Assembly (NCBI GenBank): GCA_025370055.1
Contig: CP073041.1
Span: 5,922,272 to 5,986,271 of the forward strand
Direction: 5' to 3'
DNA length: 64,000 nt
Source of the DNA: Woronichinia naegeliana WA131
GTDB lineage: Bacteria; Cyanobacteriota; Cyanobacteriia; Cyanobacteriales; Microcystaceae
Shown here piece by piece: positions 55,191 to 64,000 of this stretch. The position numbers were made by a program, and so were the translations under genes. The notes beneath the pieces were generated by a model that was not told the DNA's origin, did no database searches, and saw only the letters and a list, made by a program, of their open reading frames with translations. Numbering within the stretch: the first letter of the stretch is position 1; the number at the start of each line of letters is the position of its first letter.

Positions 55191-58034
55191 TTAAATACAA
55201 ACACAGTCTTGACTAATAAAATCCTTTGGATTGTGAATAAAATCAGGCAAACCAGGAGCCGTAACTTTATCACCTTTTGCTTCCTTGTCCACCACTTCTA
55301 AATTAAGATTCAGTAAAAATGCTAAGGGATCAGCTTGACCATCCATTCCATAGGCGATCGCAACAGCTTGATCTAATTGCTCTTGAGCTAGTTGTACCCG
55401 TTGAATATCAGAATTTTGAGGATCATTGGTTAAATTTCGGTACAGTTCTCGTAGGCTCCATTGATTTTTAGTCATTATTTCTCGTCGCGTTTGTCGTAAA
55501 TTAACAGAACTTTCTGCAACCTGTTGAACTTGTTCGAGGGTTGGAAATTGGGGAAAGGGAAAGGTATCAAAAACACTTTCTGAAGTATAACGAAAATCCT
55601 TTTTTAACGTTGAACAGCGATTTGTAAACCATAACCAATGTAAATTGGATTGTAAAATACCGAAGGAATAATCATCAGCTAGAGGAAAAACAATCAAAGC
55701 AGCATTGGGTCTAATAGCTGAACTAATAAACTCAAAAATTGGGCGTTTAGTCACTTGTCCGCAAACAATATACCGAGAAATATTATTAATTCTTTGAATA
55801 AGTTCAGGGCGATCACGCCAATATTTCCACCAACGTCGAAAATGAGTCTGACGTGGCCCAGTTGTTTTATTCGTTTTTGATTGTTCTTCATCTGCATTAG
55901 CTTTTATAGTAGGAAAAACAAATTCTTTAAGATGTTTAAAAGCTTTTTCATAGGATTTCGCTGCATTTAAATCGTTACAATGATTAAGATCAATGACATA
56001 TCGAGAAGGTAAACCGTCTAGATTTTTGAATAATTCATCGGCTGTTAAATAGGGGTAAATAATTGTTCTTGATATTAAGTCATTAAACAATGTTTCTACT
56101 TGAAACGGAGTTAATAGAAATCCTTCATTTCCATGAGTTTGCCCCTGACAGCAAGCTCCTGATTGGGCATTGGTTAAAATTTTTCTGGCTTGAGAAATAT
56201 CAATGGTTGGTGACAAAGAAGAATTGATATCATCTAATTCCCACACTTGCCAGGGACTATCCTTATAGTCTCCTAATTGCATTGATAATTTCTTTTTGCC
56301 TATTTTTTCTGCTTTTACCCAATTAACAATAGAAACATGAACCACTGCATCGCCAGACCAAACTTGAGTGGAAACGGCTTCCGTAATTGTGCCATTATGC
56401 TTAACAATATAGTCCAAACCCCCTTCACGGGAATAATTTTGGCGAATGGTATTGGTTCCCACTAAACCCGCACAGCCATTGTCTGGTAACTGTTGATGGG
56501 CTTTATAAAACCAATAAACACAATAATCGGCTCGCCCTGGAATTTCGGGGTATTTTTCTCGAATTTGATTGACATATTTGGCTCCAAATTCCTGCTGCAT
56601 TTTATTTTTGGATTGAAACGGTGGATTGCCGACAATAGCATTAGCTTGGGGCCAATCCATTAACAACGCATCGCCTTTAATAATATTATTATCTAAACTA
56701 TCCAATGGCAAAGCATTTTCTGTTAAACCTAACTTATCAATCGCGACTTTTCTGGCAATTAATAGAGTTACTCTTGCTAACTCTACTGCAAAAGGATTAT
56801 AGTCAATGCCATAAAATTGTAGAGGAGTCACAAAACTCATTTCTAACTGTTCTGTTTTTCTTAATTCTGCTGATTTTTGTAATAATAAATGCTCTGCTTG
56901 CTTTAACTCCTGATAAGCCATGTAGAGAAAATTTCCCGAACCACAGGCAGGATCAAGTACCCGATAATTCCGCATCTCAATTTTTAATTGTTCTAACGCT
57001 TTTAAATCATTGACGGCCTCAATTTTTTCTTCCCAATAACGGCTAATCGTAGGGCGAATAATTTTCATAATGTCATTTTCTGAGGTGAAGTGAATTCCCC
57101 CTTGATGGCGTTCTCCTTCGTTAACCGTACTTTCAAAAATACTGCCAAAAATTGCCGGTCTCACCTTACTCCAATCCTGATTCGCCGCTAATTTTAAATA
57201 ATCTAATTCTTCTTTGTTTAATTCAATCGGATAAACTTCTGCAAATAAGCCACCATTAAAATATTCAACACCCTTAAACCGTCCTACAGGATTTTTAATC
57301 ATATTCATGCGCCGAAATAGCCCATCATTGAGCAAATCAAAACTACTCTTGCCAGCTAAACAATCTTCTAAACATTGGGAAAAAAGTGAATTTTCTAAGA
57401 GTTTTGTATCTTCGGCAAACATGGCCATCACACATTGCAGCGTAAATTTCTGAGCGATCGCAGCATTAAAATTAGCTTTATGACTCCTGACTTTTAATAG
57501 TTGATAAAATTTTCCCATATATTTAGCCGCAGTTTGGGTAATTTCTACCTGATTATTTTGAAATTTAGGAGCCTCCATTGTAAATTCCATAAACCTAAAG
57601 GCTTCCAATCTTTCAGGTAAATCTACTCGGCGAATTTTATCTAAGGGGGTGTCAATTTGTATCTCAAAATCATAAATCCAAAACTCATCAAAGTTACATA
57701 AAATAACGTATTGCGGTTGAGGATTTAACTGTGTGCAATAATCCCAGGCTTGACCATAATGGCGATTAAGATTTTCTCCCCGCGATTTCATTTCAATTAA
57801 TAATGTCGCTAAATTGTCCCTCGGCCACCACAAATCGGCATAACCGGTATGACCTTTAGCACTGGCTTTGGGAATCGGTAATTCAAATCTTGCCCCTGCT
57901 TTTACCGCACTTTCATGACCAAAAGCTTTAAAAAATTCATTCAAAAAAGTTTGAGCATCAGAGCGTTCTTTACCCTGAATATGGCGATCGCAGAATTGTA
58001 AAAATTGGTAAATATTGTCACGATTCACTGTCAT
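55191..58034 (-). CDS. MmeI-like type IIG restriction-modification enzyme
   Basis: I chose ATG at 58034 over 58133, because GGGGAG lies upstream and the longer form overlaps the next gene. The protein of about 947 residues has an N-terminal PD-(D/E)XK nuclease segment (GYADLWWPRDNLATLLIEMK), a helical spacer, then N6-adenine methyltransferase motifs DPACGSGNFLYMAYQE and IVGNPPFQSK, and a target-recognition part near the C-terminus (RYIVCGQVTKRPIFEFISSA). Single-protein enzymes like MmeI cut and methylate asymmetric sites. No separate specificity or restriction gene is present. Confidence 0.88.
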   Translation of the reverse strand: MTVNRDNIYQFLQFCDRHIQGKERSDAQTFLNEFFKAFGHESAVKAGARFELPIPKASAKGHTGYADLWWPRDNLATLLIEMKSRGENLNRHYGQAWDYCTQLNPQPQYVILCNFDEFWIYDFEIQIDTPLDKIRRVDLPERLEAFRFMEFTMEAPKFQNNQVEITQTAAKYMGKFYQLLKVRSHKANFNAAIAQKFTLQCVMAMFAEDTKLLENSLFSQCLEDCLAGKSSFDLLNDGLFRRMNMIKNPVGRFKGVEYFNGGLFAEVYPIELNKEELDYLKLAANQDWSKVRPAIFGSIFESTVNEGERHQGGIHFTSENDIMKIIRPTISRYWEEKIEAVNDLKALEQLKIEMRNYRVLDPACGSGNFLYMAYQELKQAEHLLLQKSAELRKTEQLEMSFVTPLQFYGIDYNPFAVELARVTLLIARKVAIDKLGLTENALPLDSLDNNIIKGDALLMDWPQANAIVGNPPFQSKNKMQQEFGAKYVNQIREKYPEIPGRADYCVYWFYKAHQQLPDNGCAGLVGTNTIRQNYSREGGLDYIVKHNGTITEAVSTQVWSGDAVVHVSIVNWVKAEKIGKKKLSMQLGDYKDSPWQVWELDDINSSLSPTIDISQARKILTNAQSGACCQGQTHGNEGFLLTPFQVETLFNDLISRTIIYPYLTADELFKNLDGLPSRYVIDLNHCNDLNAAKSYEKAFKHLKEFVFPTIKANADEEQSKTNKTTGPRQTHFRRWWKYWRDRPELIQRINNISRYIVCGQVTKRPIFEFISSAIRPNAALIVFPLADDYSFGILQSNLHWLWFTNRCSTLKKDFRYTSESVFDTFPFPQFPTLEQVQQVAESSVNLRQTRREIMTKNQWSLRELYRNLTNDPQNSDIQRVQLAQEQLDQAVAIAYGMDGQADPLAFLLNLNLEVVDKEAKGDKVTAPGLPDFIHNPKDFISQDCVCI

Positions 58035-58090
58035 AGTGGTAAATCTCCCCTTACTTTTAGCCTGTTTCCTGGATTGGCAAGCAAAGCTGA

Positions 58091-58807
58091 TCAACCCGTC
58101 GCATAACTTTTCATCACCCGACCACAACTCCACCAGCGACGAAAATAGCCCTGACTAATCTCATCTCCGGCTGCGGATAAAACATCAATGCCGATCCCAT
58201 TACGTCCCATTTGTTTGCCTGAACTATGAATATAGTGATTTTCCCCTAAATAAAGGGCAACATGATCAACTCGTTGACTGCCAAAAAAGATTAAATCGCC
58301 TGGTCTTAAAGCCGCGATCTCGCAGAGATCCGCTTCGCGGTGCGCCACCCGTTCGGTAAAAGCTTCCTGTTGGTAGGAGTCTCGTGGTAGCCAAATCCCC
58401 GAAGCTTGAAAAGCAGCTTGTATAAGTCCCGAACAATCATAGTTAGGGCCAAGATTCCCTCCCCAAAGATAAACATTAGGAATAGCCCTAGCCGCTTGAG
58501 TGTAGGCAATAATGTCTGGAATTTTGGCTTCAATTGCTGGACGGTCAACTGCGATCGCCTGGTAGGGAGTTAACGCTGAGGTCAAATGAATTAAGTCTGT
58601 GAGGGGTAGCCAAGCCTCATAACCATCTTCCAACAAGTGAACTAATATTGCCTCCGCCTGGATTTCCCCTAGCCGTAAATGTCGCCCTACACCGGGCTGG
58701 GTCGCTAAAGTTTGACAGTCGGGGCGATCATAGAGGTTAAGTGCTACCTGACAACAATATTCGCCATTGGTAGAATTCGGTAAAGTTGGGGGAAAAGTTA
58801 CGGACAT
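58091..58807 (-). CDS. NlpC/P60 cell-wall peptidase with SH3b-like domain
   Basis: The 238-residue protein has a N-terminal SH3b-like region and the catalytic domain with YLWGGNLGPNYDCSGLIQAA (Cys in DCSGL), VDHVALYLGENHYIHSSG (His) and a following GIGIDVLSAA. The layout resembles cyanobacterial gamma-D-glutamyl-diamino-acid endopeptidases. No signal peptide is obvious. A short inverted motif at 58320-58345 (AGATCCGCTTCGCGGTGCGC) lies within the coding DNA. Confidence 0.92.
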   Translation of the reverse strand: MSVTFPPTLPNSTNGEYCCQVALNLYDRPDCQTLATQPGVGRHLRLGEIQAEAILVHLLEDGYEAWLPLTDLIHLTSALTPYQAIAVDRPAIEAKIPDIIAYTQAARAIPNVYLWGGNLGPNYDCSGLIQAAFQASGIWLPRDSYQQEAFTERVAHREADLCEIAALRPGDLIFFGSQRVDHVALYLGENHYIHSSGKQMGRNGIGIDVLSAAGDEISQGYFRRWWSCGRVMKSYATG

Positions 58808-58951
58808 CGGAGAATAATTTGGGCTTCAATAATTTCCCAGATCATGTCATAAAATTGCCATTTTAGCCTTTGCCCATCGCACAATAGAGATAACTTTTCG
58901 TTAAACTGCTATCAGTTCTAAGTTAATCCCGCTTTTTTGTTAATTTAATTC

Positions 58952-59434
58952 ATGGATGATCGTCCCATTCAGTTTTCTAGCCAAAAACAGCAAGTTGATC
59001 TTCTACAATTACAATCACTCTTTAACCTCGCTACTTTCTGGGCTAAGGATCGTAATTTATCGGATTTACAAACCGCGATCGCCCATAGTAATCCAGTGGT
59101 GAGTGCCTGGAGTCAACAAAATCTGATCGGCTTTGCGAGGGCAACTTCTGATGGTATTTATCGAGCCACCTTGTGGGATGTGGTAGTTCATCCAGACTAT
59201 CAAGGCATGGGTTTAGGACGCAAGTTAGTGGAAACCGCTTTGGCCCATCCTCACCTCCAGCGTGTGGAGCGGATCTATTTAATGACTACCCATGAGCAAT
59301 CCTTTTATGAGCGTATTGGTTTTCAGCAAAATCAGACCACCACAATGGTCATCTACAATCGTACTGTGATTTGCAATCTGCCCAATATTCTTGATTTCTC
59401 TGACTCACCTAAGCTAATGGTAGCCAACAAGTGA
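58952..59434 (+). CDS. GNAT-family N-acetyltransferase
   Basis: The 160-residue protein has LIGFARATSDGIYRATLWDV and VVHPDYQGMGLGRKLVETAL, the R-x-x-G-x-G/A acetyl-CoA loop, and YLMTTHEQSFYERIGFQQN. Substrate is unknown. Its 3' end overlaps the convergent kinase gene by 26 bases. Confidence 0.9.
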   Translation: MDDRPIQFSSQKQQVDLLQLQSLFNLATFWAKDRNLSDLQTAIAHSNPVVSAWSQQNLIGFARATSDGIYRATLWDVVVHPDYQGMGLGRKLVETALAHPHLQRVERIYLMTTHEQSFYERIGFQQNQTTTMVIYNRTVICNLPNILDFSDSPKLMVANK

Positions 59435-60197
59435 GACAGGTTTGGCTATTTTCTGCTGTCTCTGGTGAAATATCTAAGACCTCAAGTTTGCCTCCCATTT
59501 TTAGGATTAGGATTTCAGCCAATAGAAATTTCATCCGAGCCGAAGTTTCAAGGCTACGACTAAAGGCGGCTAACTGTTCTAGGGTGGCCTCCGCTAAAAG
59601 GGGAATGCCTGGATTTTTATCCGTCCAAATCAAGGGTGAACAGGGAAAAGCGATCGCAATTTGGGCTTGTTGCTGAGACGGGATTATTTCCGTCCGAATA
59701 TCAATACTGCCCCTAGTCATGGTTTTGAGGATCGCATCTAACAGAGAAAGTAATATTTGCAGTAAACGGTTGCGATCCGCTAAAACGAGCAGGGATTCCT
59801 CTGGAGCCTGAATCTGAAGCGATAAATTACGATTGCCAACAGGCATTTCCACTAATTCCCGTAGTTCTGCAAGTAAGGGTCTTAAGGGGGTCGGCTCCAA
59901 CGCTAAAGCCACAGGACCATAATCTAATTTAGAAACTGCCACAATTTCATCTATCATGCCAAGCAGTTTTTGGGCCGATTCATAGGCGTGTTCTAAAAAA
60001 GATTTCTCCTCTTCTCGGTTTTCACAAAAATCTAAAAGAATTAACTGTTGCAAACTAATTAAACTACTAAGCGGAGAACGCAATTCATGGGCAACCCTCG
60101 CTAGAAAACCTGTTTTAAATTGGTTAATATCCCTCGCCATACAGTAGGCAAGTTTGGTTTCTTCTAATTCAATTTTTAGGCGTTCTATCTCACTCAT
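59409..60197 (-). CDS. Histidine-kinase-like protein with degenerate ATPase domain
   Basis: The 262-residue protein has a clear H-box (FLARVAHELRSPLSSLISLQ) with the phospho-accepting His. The region that should hold the N-box reads NRLLQILLSLLDAILKTMTR, with no Asn in the usual place, and I find no G1 or G2 glycine motif. There is no sensor domain. It may act as a phosphotransfer protein or a non-catalytic partner. It is transcribed toward the GNAT gene. Confidence 0.78.
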   Translation of the reverse strand: MSEIERLKIELEETKLAYCMARDINQFKTGFLARVAHELRSPLSSLISLQQLILLDFCENREEEKSFLEHAYESAQKLLGMIDEIVAVSKLDYGPVALALEPTPLRPLLAELRELVEMPVGNRNLSLQIQAPEESLLVLADRNRLLQILLSLLDAILKTMTRGSIDIRTEIIPSQQQAQIAIAFPCSPLIWTDKNPGIPLLAEATLEQLAAFSRSLETSARMKFLLAEILILKMGGKLEVLDISPETAENSQTCLTCWLPLA

Positions 60198-60239
60198 AGT
60201 AGTGGGTTTTATTTCAATAGCAATGCGGATGATTAATGC

Positions 60240-60827
60240 TTATAAAATAATGCGGCCTGGGCGTAAAATTTTCCAGTTGGGATTGATCCATTGGGCAACG
60301 GTGGAAGGCTGGCCATTTCCGATGGGTTGAATATTCTCCAAATTAGCACAGTTCAAGGTTAAAACTTCAGGAAAACTGTCCGCGATCGCCGTTAAAAATT
60401 GTAGGGCAGGTTCGCCTGATCGATTGGCACTGGTGGTAGCGAGGGGCCCTGTTTGGGACAAAATTTCTAGGGCTAAAGCTTGATTGGGCATTCGTACGCC
60501 CAAGGTTGAGTCGTTGAGAGGATTCATGGCCAGGGGCAATTGGGAAGAAGCCGGTAATACCAGGGTTAATTCTCCTGGCCAATGTTGAGCCATGACTCTT
60601 TTCCAAATCTGGATTTCTACCTCTGTTCCTTCAATATAGGGCCAAACTTCGTCGGGAGAAGCCACCATCAAAATCAGGGGTTTGTCTAGCGATCGCTGTT
60701 TAAGCTGATAGATTTTGGCAGATTCTTCTGGTTTAACGGCCAGGGCCGGGACAGTATCGGTGGGAAAACTCACCACAGCACCGGCGATCGCGGCGGTAAT
60801 TAGTTCAGATTGGGAGACGAGGGGCAT
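60240..60827 (-). CDS. Sua5/YciO/YrdC-type threonylcarbamoyl-AMP synthase (TsaC-like)
   Basis: The 195-residue protein has AAIAGAVVSFPTDTVPALAV, KQRSLDKPLILMVAS and GPLATTSANRSGEPAL, the YrdC-fold motifs that bind the tRNA-modification intermediates. It would supply TsaD (encoded at 3735-4787) with threonylcarbamoyl-AMP. It lies head to tail behind prmC with a small minisatellite between. YciO-type paralogues also share the fold, so tsaC is probable rather than certain. Confidence 0.85.
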   Translation of the reverse strand: MPLVSQSELITAAIAGAVVSFPTDTVPALAVKPEESAKIYQLKQRSLDKPLILMVASPDEVWPYIEGTEVEIQIWKRVMAQHWPGELTLVLPASSQLPLAMNPLNDSTLGVRMPNQALALEILSQTGPLATTSANRSGEPALQFLTAIADSFPEVLTLNCANLENIQPIGNGQPSTVAQWINPNWKILRPGRIIL

Positions 60828-60840
60828 GGAGGGGGAGATG

Positions 60841-60886
60841 GGAGACGGGGGGATGGGGAGACGGGGGGATGGGGAGACGGGGGGAT
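60841..60886. repeat. 16-bp G-rich minisatellite between prmC and tsaC-like
   Basis: GGAGACGGGGGGATGG occurs at 60841 and 60857, with a third, incomplete copy at 60873 that ends in the prmC stop codon. A partial unit precedes it. G-tract repeats of this kind are copy-number variable. Confidence 0.85.
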
Positions 60887-61779
60887 TAGCGGCGTAGGGC
60901 TAGGGCGAAACGTTCAATTCCGGCTAAATCTTTGAAAATCTGAATAGCGTCATAACTGCCTTGTGCTTTTAACAAGGTTTCTACCTGGGGAGCCTGACCG
61001 GCCATCATTTCTATGAGCCACAGGCCCTGGCTTTGCAGATAAGCAGGGGCGGTATTGATTAAATAACGAATGGCGGTTAGTCCATCTTCTCCACCATCTA
61101 AGGCTAGTCTGGGTTCATGATGGGCAACTTCTGGTTGTAAGCCAGGGAGATCAGAGGAGGGAATATAGGGGGGATTGGATACCATGCCAGCTATTTTTCC
61201 CCGCAGAGTTGTCAATGGTTGCCACCAGGAGCCTTGATAAAATTGGATGCGGTCGGCTAGATCATATTTTTGGGCATTACTAACCGCGATCGCCAAAGCA
61301 TCGGCACTTTGATCCACTGCATGAATACTGGTCTGGGGTAATACGGCAGCTAATCCTAAGGCGATCGCCCCACTGCCAGTTCCTAAATCAACCCAGTTTC
61401 CCGTAGCCAGTGCAGGATAATGACGAACCTGAGCTAATACCAGATCAATTAACAGTTCGGTTTCGGGACGAGGAATTAAGACTGACGGAGAAACTTGTAA
61501 TAAAAAATGCCGCCAGGGAGCGGCTCCAACCAGATATTGTATAGGACAACGTTCTAGGCAGCGTTTTTGCCAGATTTGACTGAGAGCCGTTAACGAGTAA
61601 GTACAAGCAATCCGGTCTTGACTCGCAAAGGTTCCCAACCTTAGTGATAACTTATCCAGATCGGTGCAGTGTTGCAGCAACCAGTCCACTTCTTCCGGCG
61701 CGATTTGGGCCGCGATCGCCTCAGCTTGAGCTTTTTTTCGCCAATCTGCCAGAGCTTGACCCTCAACCCAAACCGTCAT
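60886..61779 (-). CDS. prmC: Peptide chain release factor N5-glutamine methyltransferase
   Basis: PrmC methylates the GGQ glutamine of release factors. The 297-residue protein has VLIPRPETELLIDLVLAQV, the SAM motif WVDLGTGSGAIALGLAAVLP, and the catalytic NPPYIPSSDL. RRLCL... helices at the N-terminus are standard (WLLQHCTDLDKLSLRLGTFA). Its start is one base before the tic22 stop on the same strand. Confidence 0.95.
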   Translation of the reverse strand: MTVWVEGQALADWRKKAQAEAIAAQIAPEEVDWLLQHCTDLDKLSLRLGTFASQDRIACTYSLTALSQIWQKRCLERCPIQYLVGAAPWRHFLLQVSPSVLIPRPETELLIDLVLAQVRHYPALATGNWVDLGTGSGAIALGLAAVLPQTSIHAVDQSADALAIAVSNAQKYDLADRIQFYQGSWWQPLTTLRGKIAGMVSNPPYIPSSDLPGLQPEVAHHEPRLALDGGEDGLTAIRYLINTAPAYLQSQGLWLIEMMAGQAPQVETLLKAQGSYDAIQIFKDLAGIERFALALRR

Positions 61780-61780
61780 C

Positions 61781-62560
61781 TTATTTTTTCGGGGCTGGAC
61801 TAGGTTGAGCCGCCGGGGCTGCCCCTTTCCCCTGACTACCCATCAACGAACGAATAAAGGACAAAGATTCTTCCGACGGCACAAAGCGAATTTTTTTGAG
61901 CATATCGTCGTTGCTCTGCTGTAGGGTCGAAATGACATTTTCTAGGGGGACAACATCAATTTTGACTGTTGAGGCGAGATCCGGCTTATCCTTTTTAAAA
62001 CGAGCCACCATTTCCTCTATTTGCTTTTGTTCAAAGAAAAAGGGAATAACCTGCTCATTATTTTGCTGAATGGTGAGATAGCCTTGTTCCTTGCCACCAC
62101 GAGCTACAAAAAGAGGAACGCCTCCTTGATACTGCTGGCCGGCTGAAGCCATCAACTTTTTAGCCAAATCAACTTGACTGGGAGCGGGAACATAGGCAAA
62201 ACTCAGACTATCGGGTTTGCCCGCACTGGCCACCATAATTTTATAAACTTCACCCAGAGAAACGGGTTGAACCGTCACTTTAGCGGCCACATCGGGTTTC
62301 TGCTTTTTCAATTGATTAAAAAAGTTCTGTGCTTCCTGTTGGCTCATAAAAACGCCAGTTACTTTTTTATTTCCTTCGCCGATCGCCACTAACGGCGCAC
62401 CTTGAGCATCCGAAATGGTAAAGACGGGAACGCCTTGCAAAATTTTAATCACGTCATCTGTCGGTAGAGCAAGAACCTTAAGGGTCTGACCTAACCAAGT
62501 GGCTAATACGGTACTTCCCACTAATCCTAAGGTAGTACTCCAACGCATCAAAGAATTCAT
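61781..62560 (-). CDS. Tic22-family protein
   Basis: The 259-residue protein has a signal peptide (MNSLMRWSTTLGLVGSTVLA) and two Tic22-like halves: GVPVFTISDAQGAPLVAIGE with GVFMSQQEAQNFFNQLKKQK, and GVPLFVARGGKEQGYLTIQQ with VIPFFFEQKQIEEMVARFKK. In cyanobacteria Tic22 is periplasmic or thylakoid-associated and needed for outer-membrane biogenesis. The C-terminal Ala/Pro tail is low-complexity. It probably shares a transcript with prmC. Confidence 0.88.
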   Translation of the reverse strand: MNSLMRWSTTLGLVGSTVLATWLGQTLKVLALPTDDVIKILQGVPVFTISDAQGAPLVAIGEGNKKVTGVFMSQQEAQNFFNQLKKQKPDVAAKVTVQPVSLGEVYKIMVASAGKPDSLSFAYVPAPSQVDLAKKLMASAGQQYQGGVPLFVARGGKEQGYLTIQQNNEQVIPFFFEQKQIEEMVARFKKDKPDLASTVKIDVVPLENVISTLQQSNDDMLKKIRFVPSEESLSFIRSLMGSQGKGAAPAAQPSPAPKK

Positions 62561-62990
62561 GTTTTAAAAACCTCGGACAATTAAACTCGGTGAATAAAAA
62601 TTACGAAGGACTCCTCACCCTTACTGCGATCATCAATAATAAGCTATTGCAACCAAACTTTGCGCTTGCTACTGGTCAGAGGCCAATCTAAACAGAATGG
62701 TTAATTTCCCATTAAGTGGAAAGTTTTTCAGCTAACTCAGAAAATTAGGTCATGAATTCGCGGTTGGGTTGGGTTTTGTCTAGAAAGTTCCCCTCTTTGA
62801 AAGCATTGTCCTTATCGTTACCCTAACATAGCTGCCGCAGTCTTGACTTCGACTTCGTTCTCCTTAGCAACTGTCCTCAATGTGCGATTATCCTTCAGTT
62901 AGGGGAAGGGCGGAATACCCATCCACAGGCGAGAGGCCTGTCCCGCCATCCAACACTACTACATAGTCAATTGGCTAAATTTACTCGCTT
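62561..62990. other. 430-bp intergenic stretch; one hairpin
   Basis: No gene is seen. ACAGGC (62925-62930) and GCCTGT (62936-62941) form a hairpin, and flanking GGCGG and CCGCC can extend it. It lies just before the glycosyltransferase start and may be a repeat unit. The divergent tic22 and glycosyltransferase promoters must lie here. Confidence 0.45.
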
Positions 62991-63878
62991 ATGTCCAAGA
63001 ATACCCAGCCTAAAGTTAGCATTATTATTCCAGCCTACCGAGCCGAAAACACGATCACCCTAGCGATCAAAAGCCTTGTGCACCAAACTTATACTAATTG
63101 GGAAGCGGCGATCGCCTCGGATGACGGTGTGGACTATTTATTAACGCTATCGAACAAAGGTATTAGAGATCTCCGCTTGAAACAAACCTTTACCGGCAAC
63201 TGTGGTAGTGGAGAAGCTGTAGCCCGTAATGCTGCCATTGAGATCTCCACAGGGGAGATAATCGCCAACCTAGATGCTGATGATGGTTACGAACCCAACA
63301 GGCTAGCAGAATTGGTTCCCCTAGCAATGGAGTACGGAGCAGCCATCGACAACACGGGTGTATATAATACGAAACTAGTTTTGTATAAGCGTCCCTTTAG
63401 CGATCGCGCAAAAGTTACCTTGGCCACGCCAGACGATATTCTCAAACCCCGCGTCCCCTTCTTCCCAGTGTTCCGGCGGGAATTTCTCGGCACGGGTTGG
63501 ACAAAAGTGCCCTTCGCTGCCGATGTTCTGTTCAATCTGGAACTGTTAAGCCGGGTAGAGAAAGTTGCCGTTCACCCTCAGCCTCTTTACCAATACTACA
63601 AGCGTGAGAACTCAATCACCCAATCAGCCACAGCTTTCGACACCGCCGAACGGGCCTATAAGCAAATTCTGGCACTTTTAGAAGCCGGAGAACTGGATCT
63701 CACCCTAGCAATTCGCACCGCCGCTAAAGAAGAGTTTTCCCAAAACCTCCGCCTCAATCGCGTATTCCGCCAGTATATGCAGTCAGGACGCTGCCAAAAC
63801 CTTGAAGAATTTCTCGATCTGACTGACAATGGTCATGCTGACTGGCTACAGCCCGAATTGGAATCTATTACAGTTTAG
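62991..63878 (+). CDS. Family 2 glycosyltransferase
   Basis: The 295-residue protein has VSIIIPAYRAENTITLAIKS, AIASDDGVDY and IIANLDADDGYEPNRLAELV, the GT-A fold with the DxD metal site in NLDADD. It differs from the more common GT2 by a long C-terminal half ending NRVFRQYMQSGR. A second glycosyltransferase begins ten bases downstream, so this is the start of a sugar-transfer cluster. Confidence 0.9.
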   Translation: MSKNTQPKVSIIIPAYRAENTITLAIKSLVHQTYTNWEAAIASDDGVDYLLTLSNKGIRDLRLKQTFTGNCGSGEAVARNAAIEISTGEIIANLDADDGYEPNRLAELVPLAMEYGAAIDNTGVYNTKLVLYKRPFSDRAKVTLATPDDILKPRVPFFPVFRREFLGTGWTKVPFAADVLFNLELLSRVEKVAVHPQPLYQYYKRENSITQSATAFDTAERAYKQILALLEAGELDLTLAIRTAAKEEFSQNLRLNRVFRQYMQSGRCQNLEEFLDLTDNGHADWLQPELESITV

Positions 63879-63887
63879 AATTTTAAA

Positions 63888-64000
63888 ATGAAATTACTCT
63901 TTGTTTCTAGTCCTGTCAGTTCCTTAAACTCTGGTCGCTTGGGGGGCGTGGCACTCAATATACAGGATATTAGTCGGGAAATGCTGCGACGAGGACATCA
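63888..64000 (+). CDS. Glycosyltransferase (family 4-like), cut by window end
   Basis: ATG at 63888 reads MKLLFVSSPVSSLNSGRLGG followed by VALNIQDISREMLRRGH, the start of GT-B glycosyltransferases (donor-domain glycine loop). The frame is open at the window end. It follows the GT2 gene on the same strand. Confidence 0.75.
   Translation, partial: MKLLFVSSPVSSLNSGRLGGVALNIQDISREMLRRGH

Overview
The window reads as chromosome of a unicellular or colonial cyanobacterium. It carries photosystem I genes (psaF, psaJ), a cyanobacterial NDH-1 subunit (ndhM), a CrtO-type carotene ketolase and a Tic22 protein, it is rich in the HIP1 octamer GCGATCGC, and it has many insertion sequences, MITE-like elements and toxin-antitoxin genes. 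A Chroococcales-type genome (Synechocystis/Microcystis/Woronichinia-like) would fit, but I cannot fix the genus from the sequence alone.

Layout. 0-5.6 kb: the 3' part of dprA, then a leftward operon tsaD > glycosyltransferase > two methyltransferases, then psaF-psaJ. 5.8-11.2 kb: ahcY, two tandem DedA proteins, an EgtB-like iron enzyme, a Uma2 relic and an IS630-related MITE just before ppa, then ndhM. 11.5-16.8 kb: one giant Calx-beta/RTX secreted protein with a nearly perfect internal 1,026-bp duplication. 17-21.8 kb: pgk, two exported proteins including a FAD oxidoreductase, and a PEP-CTERM-like surface protein.

21.9-34 kb is an accessory island. It holds a broken copy and a largely intact copy of an NB-ARC/TPR (STAND) gene, followed by a chain of small toxin-antitoxin or XisHI modules: Phd/PIN, HicBA three times, PIN plus partner, XisI, MazEF-like and DUF4926. 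Several module boundaries carry a short relic of the 3' end of the NB-ARC/TPR gene. Many modules are decaying: an amber codon in hicA, an internal deletion in a PIN gene, xisH reduced to a scar, DUF4926 split by a 148-bp MITE with an 8-bp target duplication, and uma2 split by an IS630 plus a nonsense codon.

34-47 kb returns to housekeeping genes: pdhB, a Ser/Thr kinase, a universal stress protein, rpmB, a ferredoxin next to crtO, a STAS/PP2C regulatory pair, a sulfurtransferase, a NYN protein, an IS605-type tnpB abutting ilvH, and a TPR gene cut off by a MITE and an ISAs1 relic. 47.9-64 kb: a B12-type radical SAM protein, a Roco (LRR-ROC-COR) GTPase with a repetitive glycine/aspartate tail, an Rpn/DUF4351 nuclease and its decayed duplicate, selO, an MmeI-like one-protein restriction-modification enzyme, an NlpC/P60 peptidase, a GNAT, a degenerate histidine kinase, tsaC-like, prmC, tic22 and two glycosyltransferases, the last cut by the window edge.

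The most unusual material is the toxin-antitoxin chain punctuated by TPR-gene tails behind a STAND NTPase that is itself split by one in-frame TGA, together with several newly traceable MITEs. No tRNA, rRNA, CRISPR array or riboswitch was recognised.
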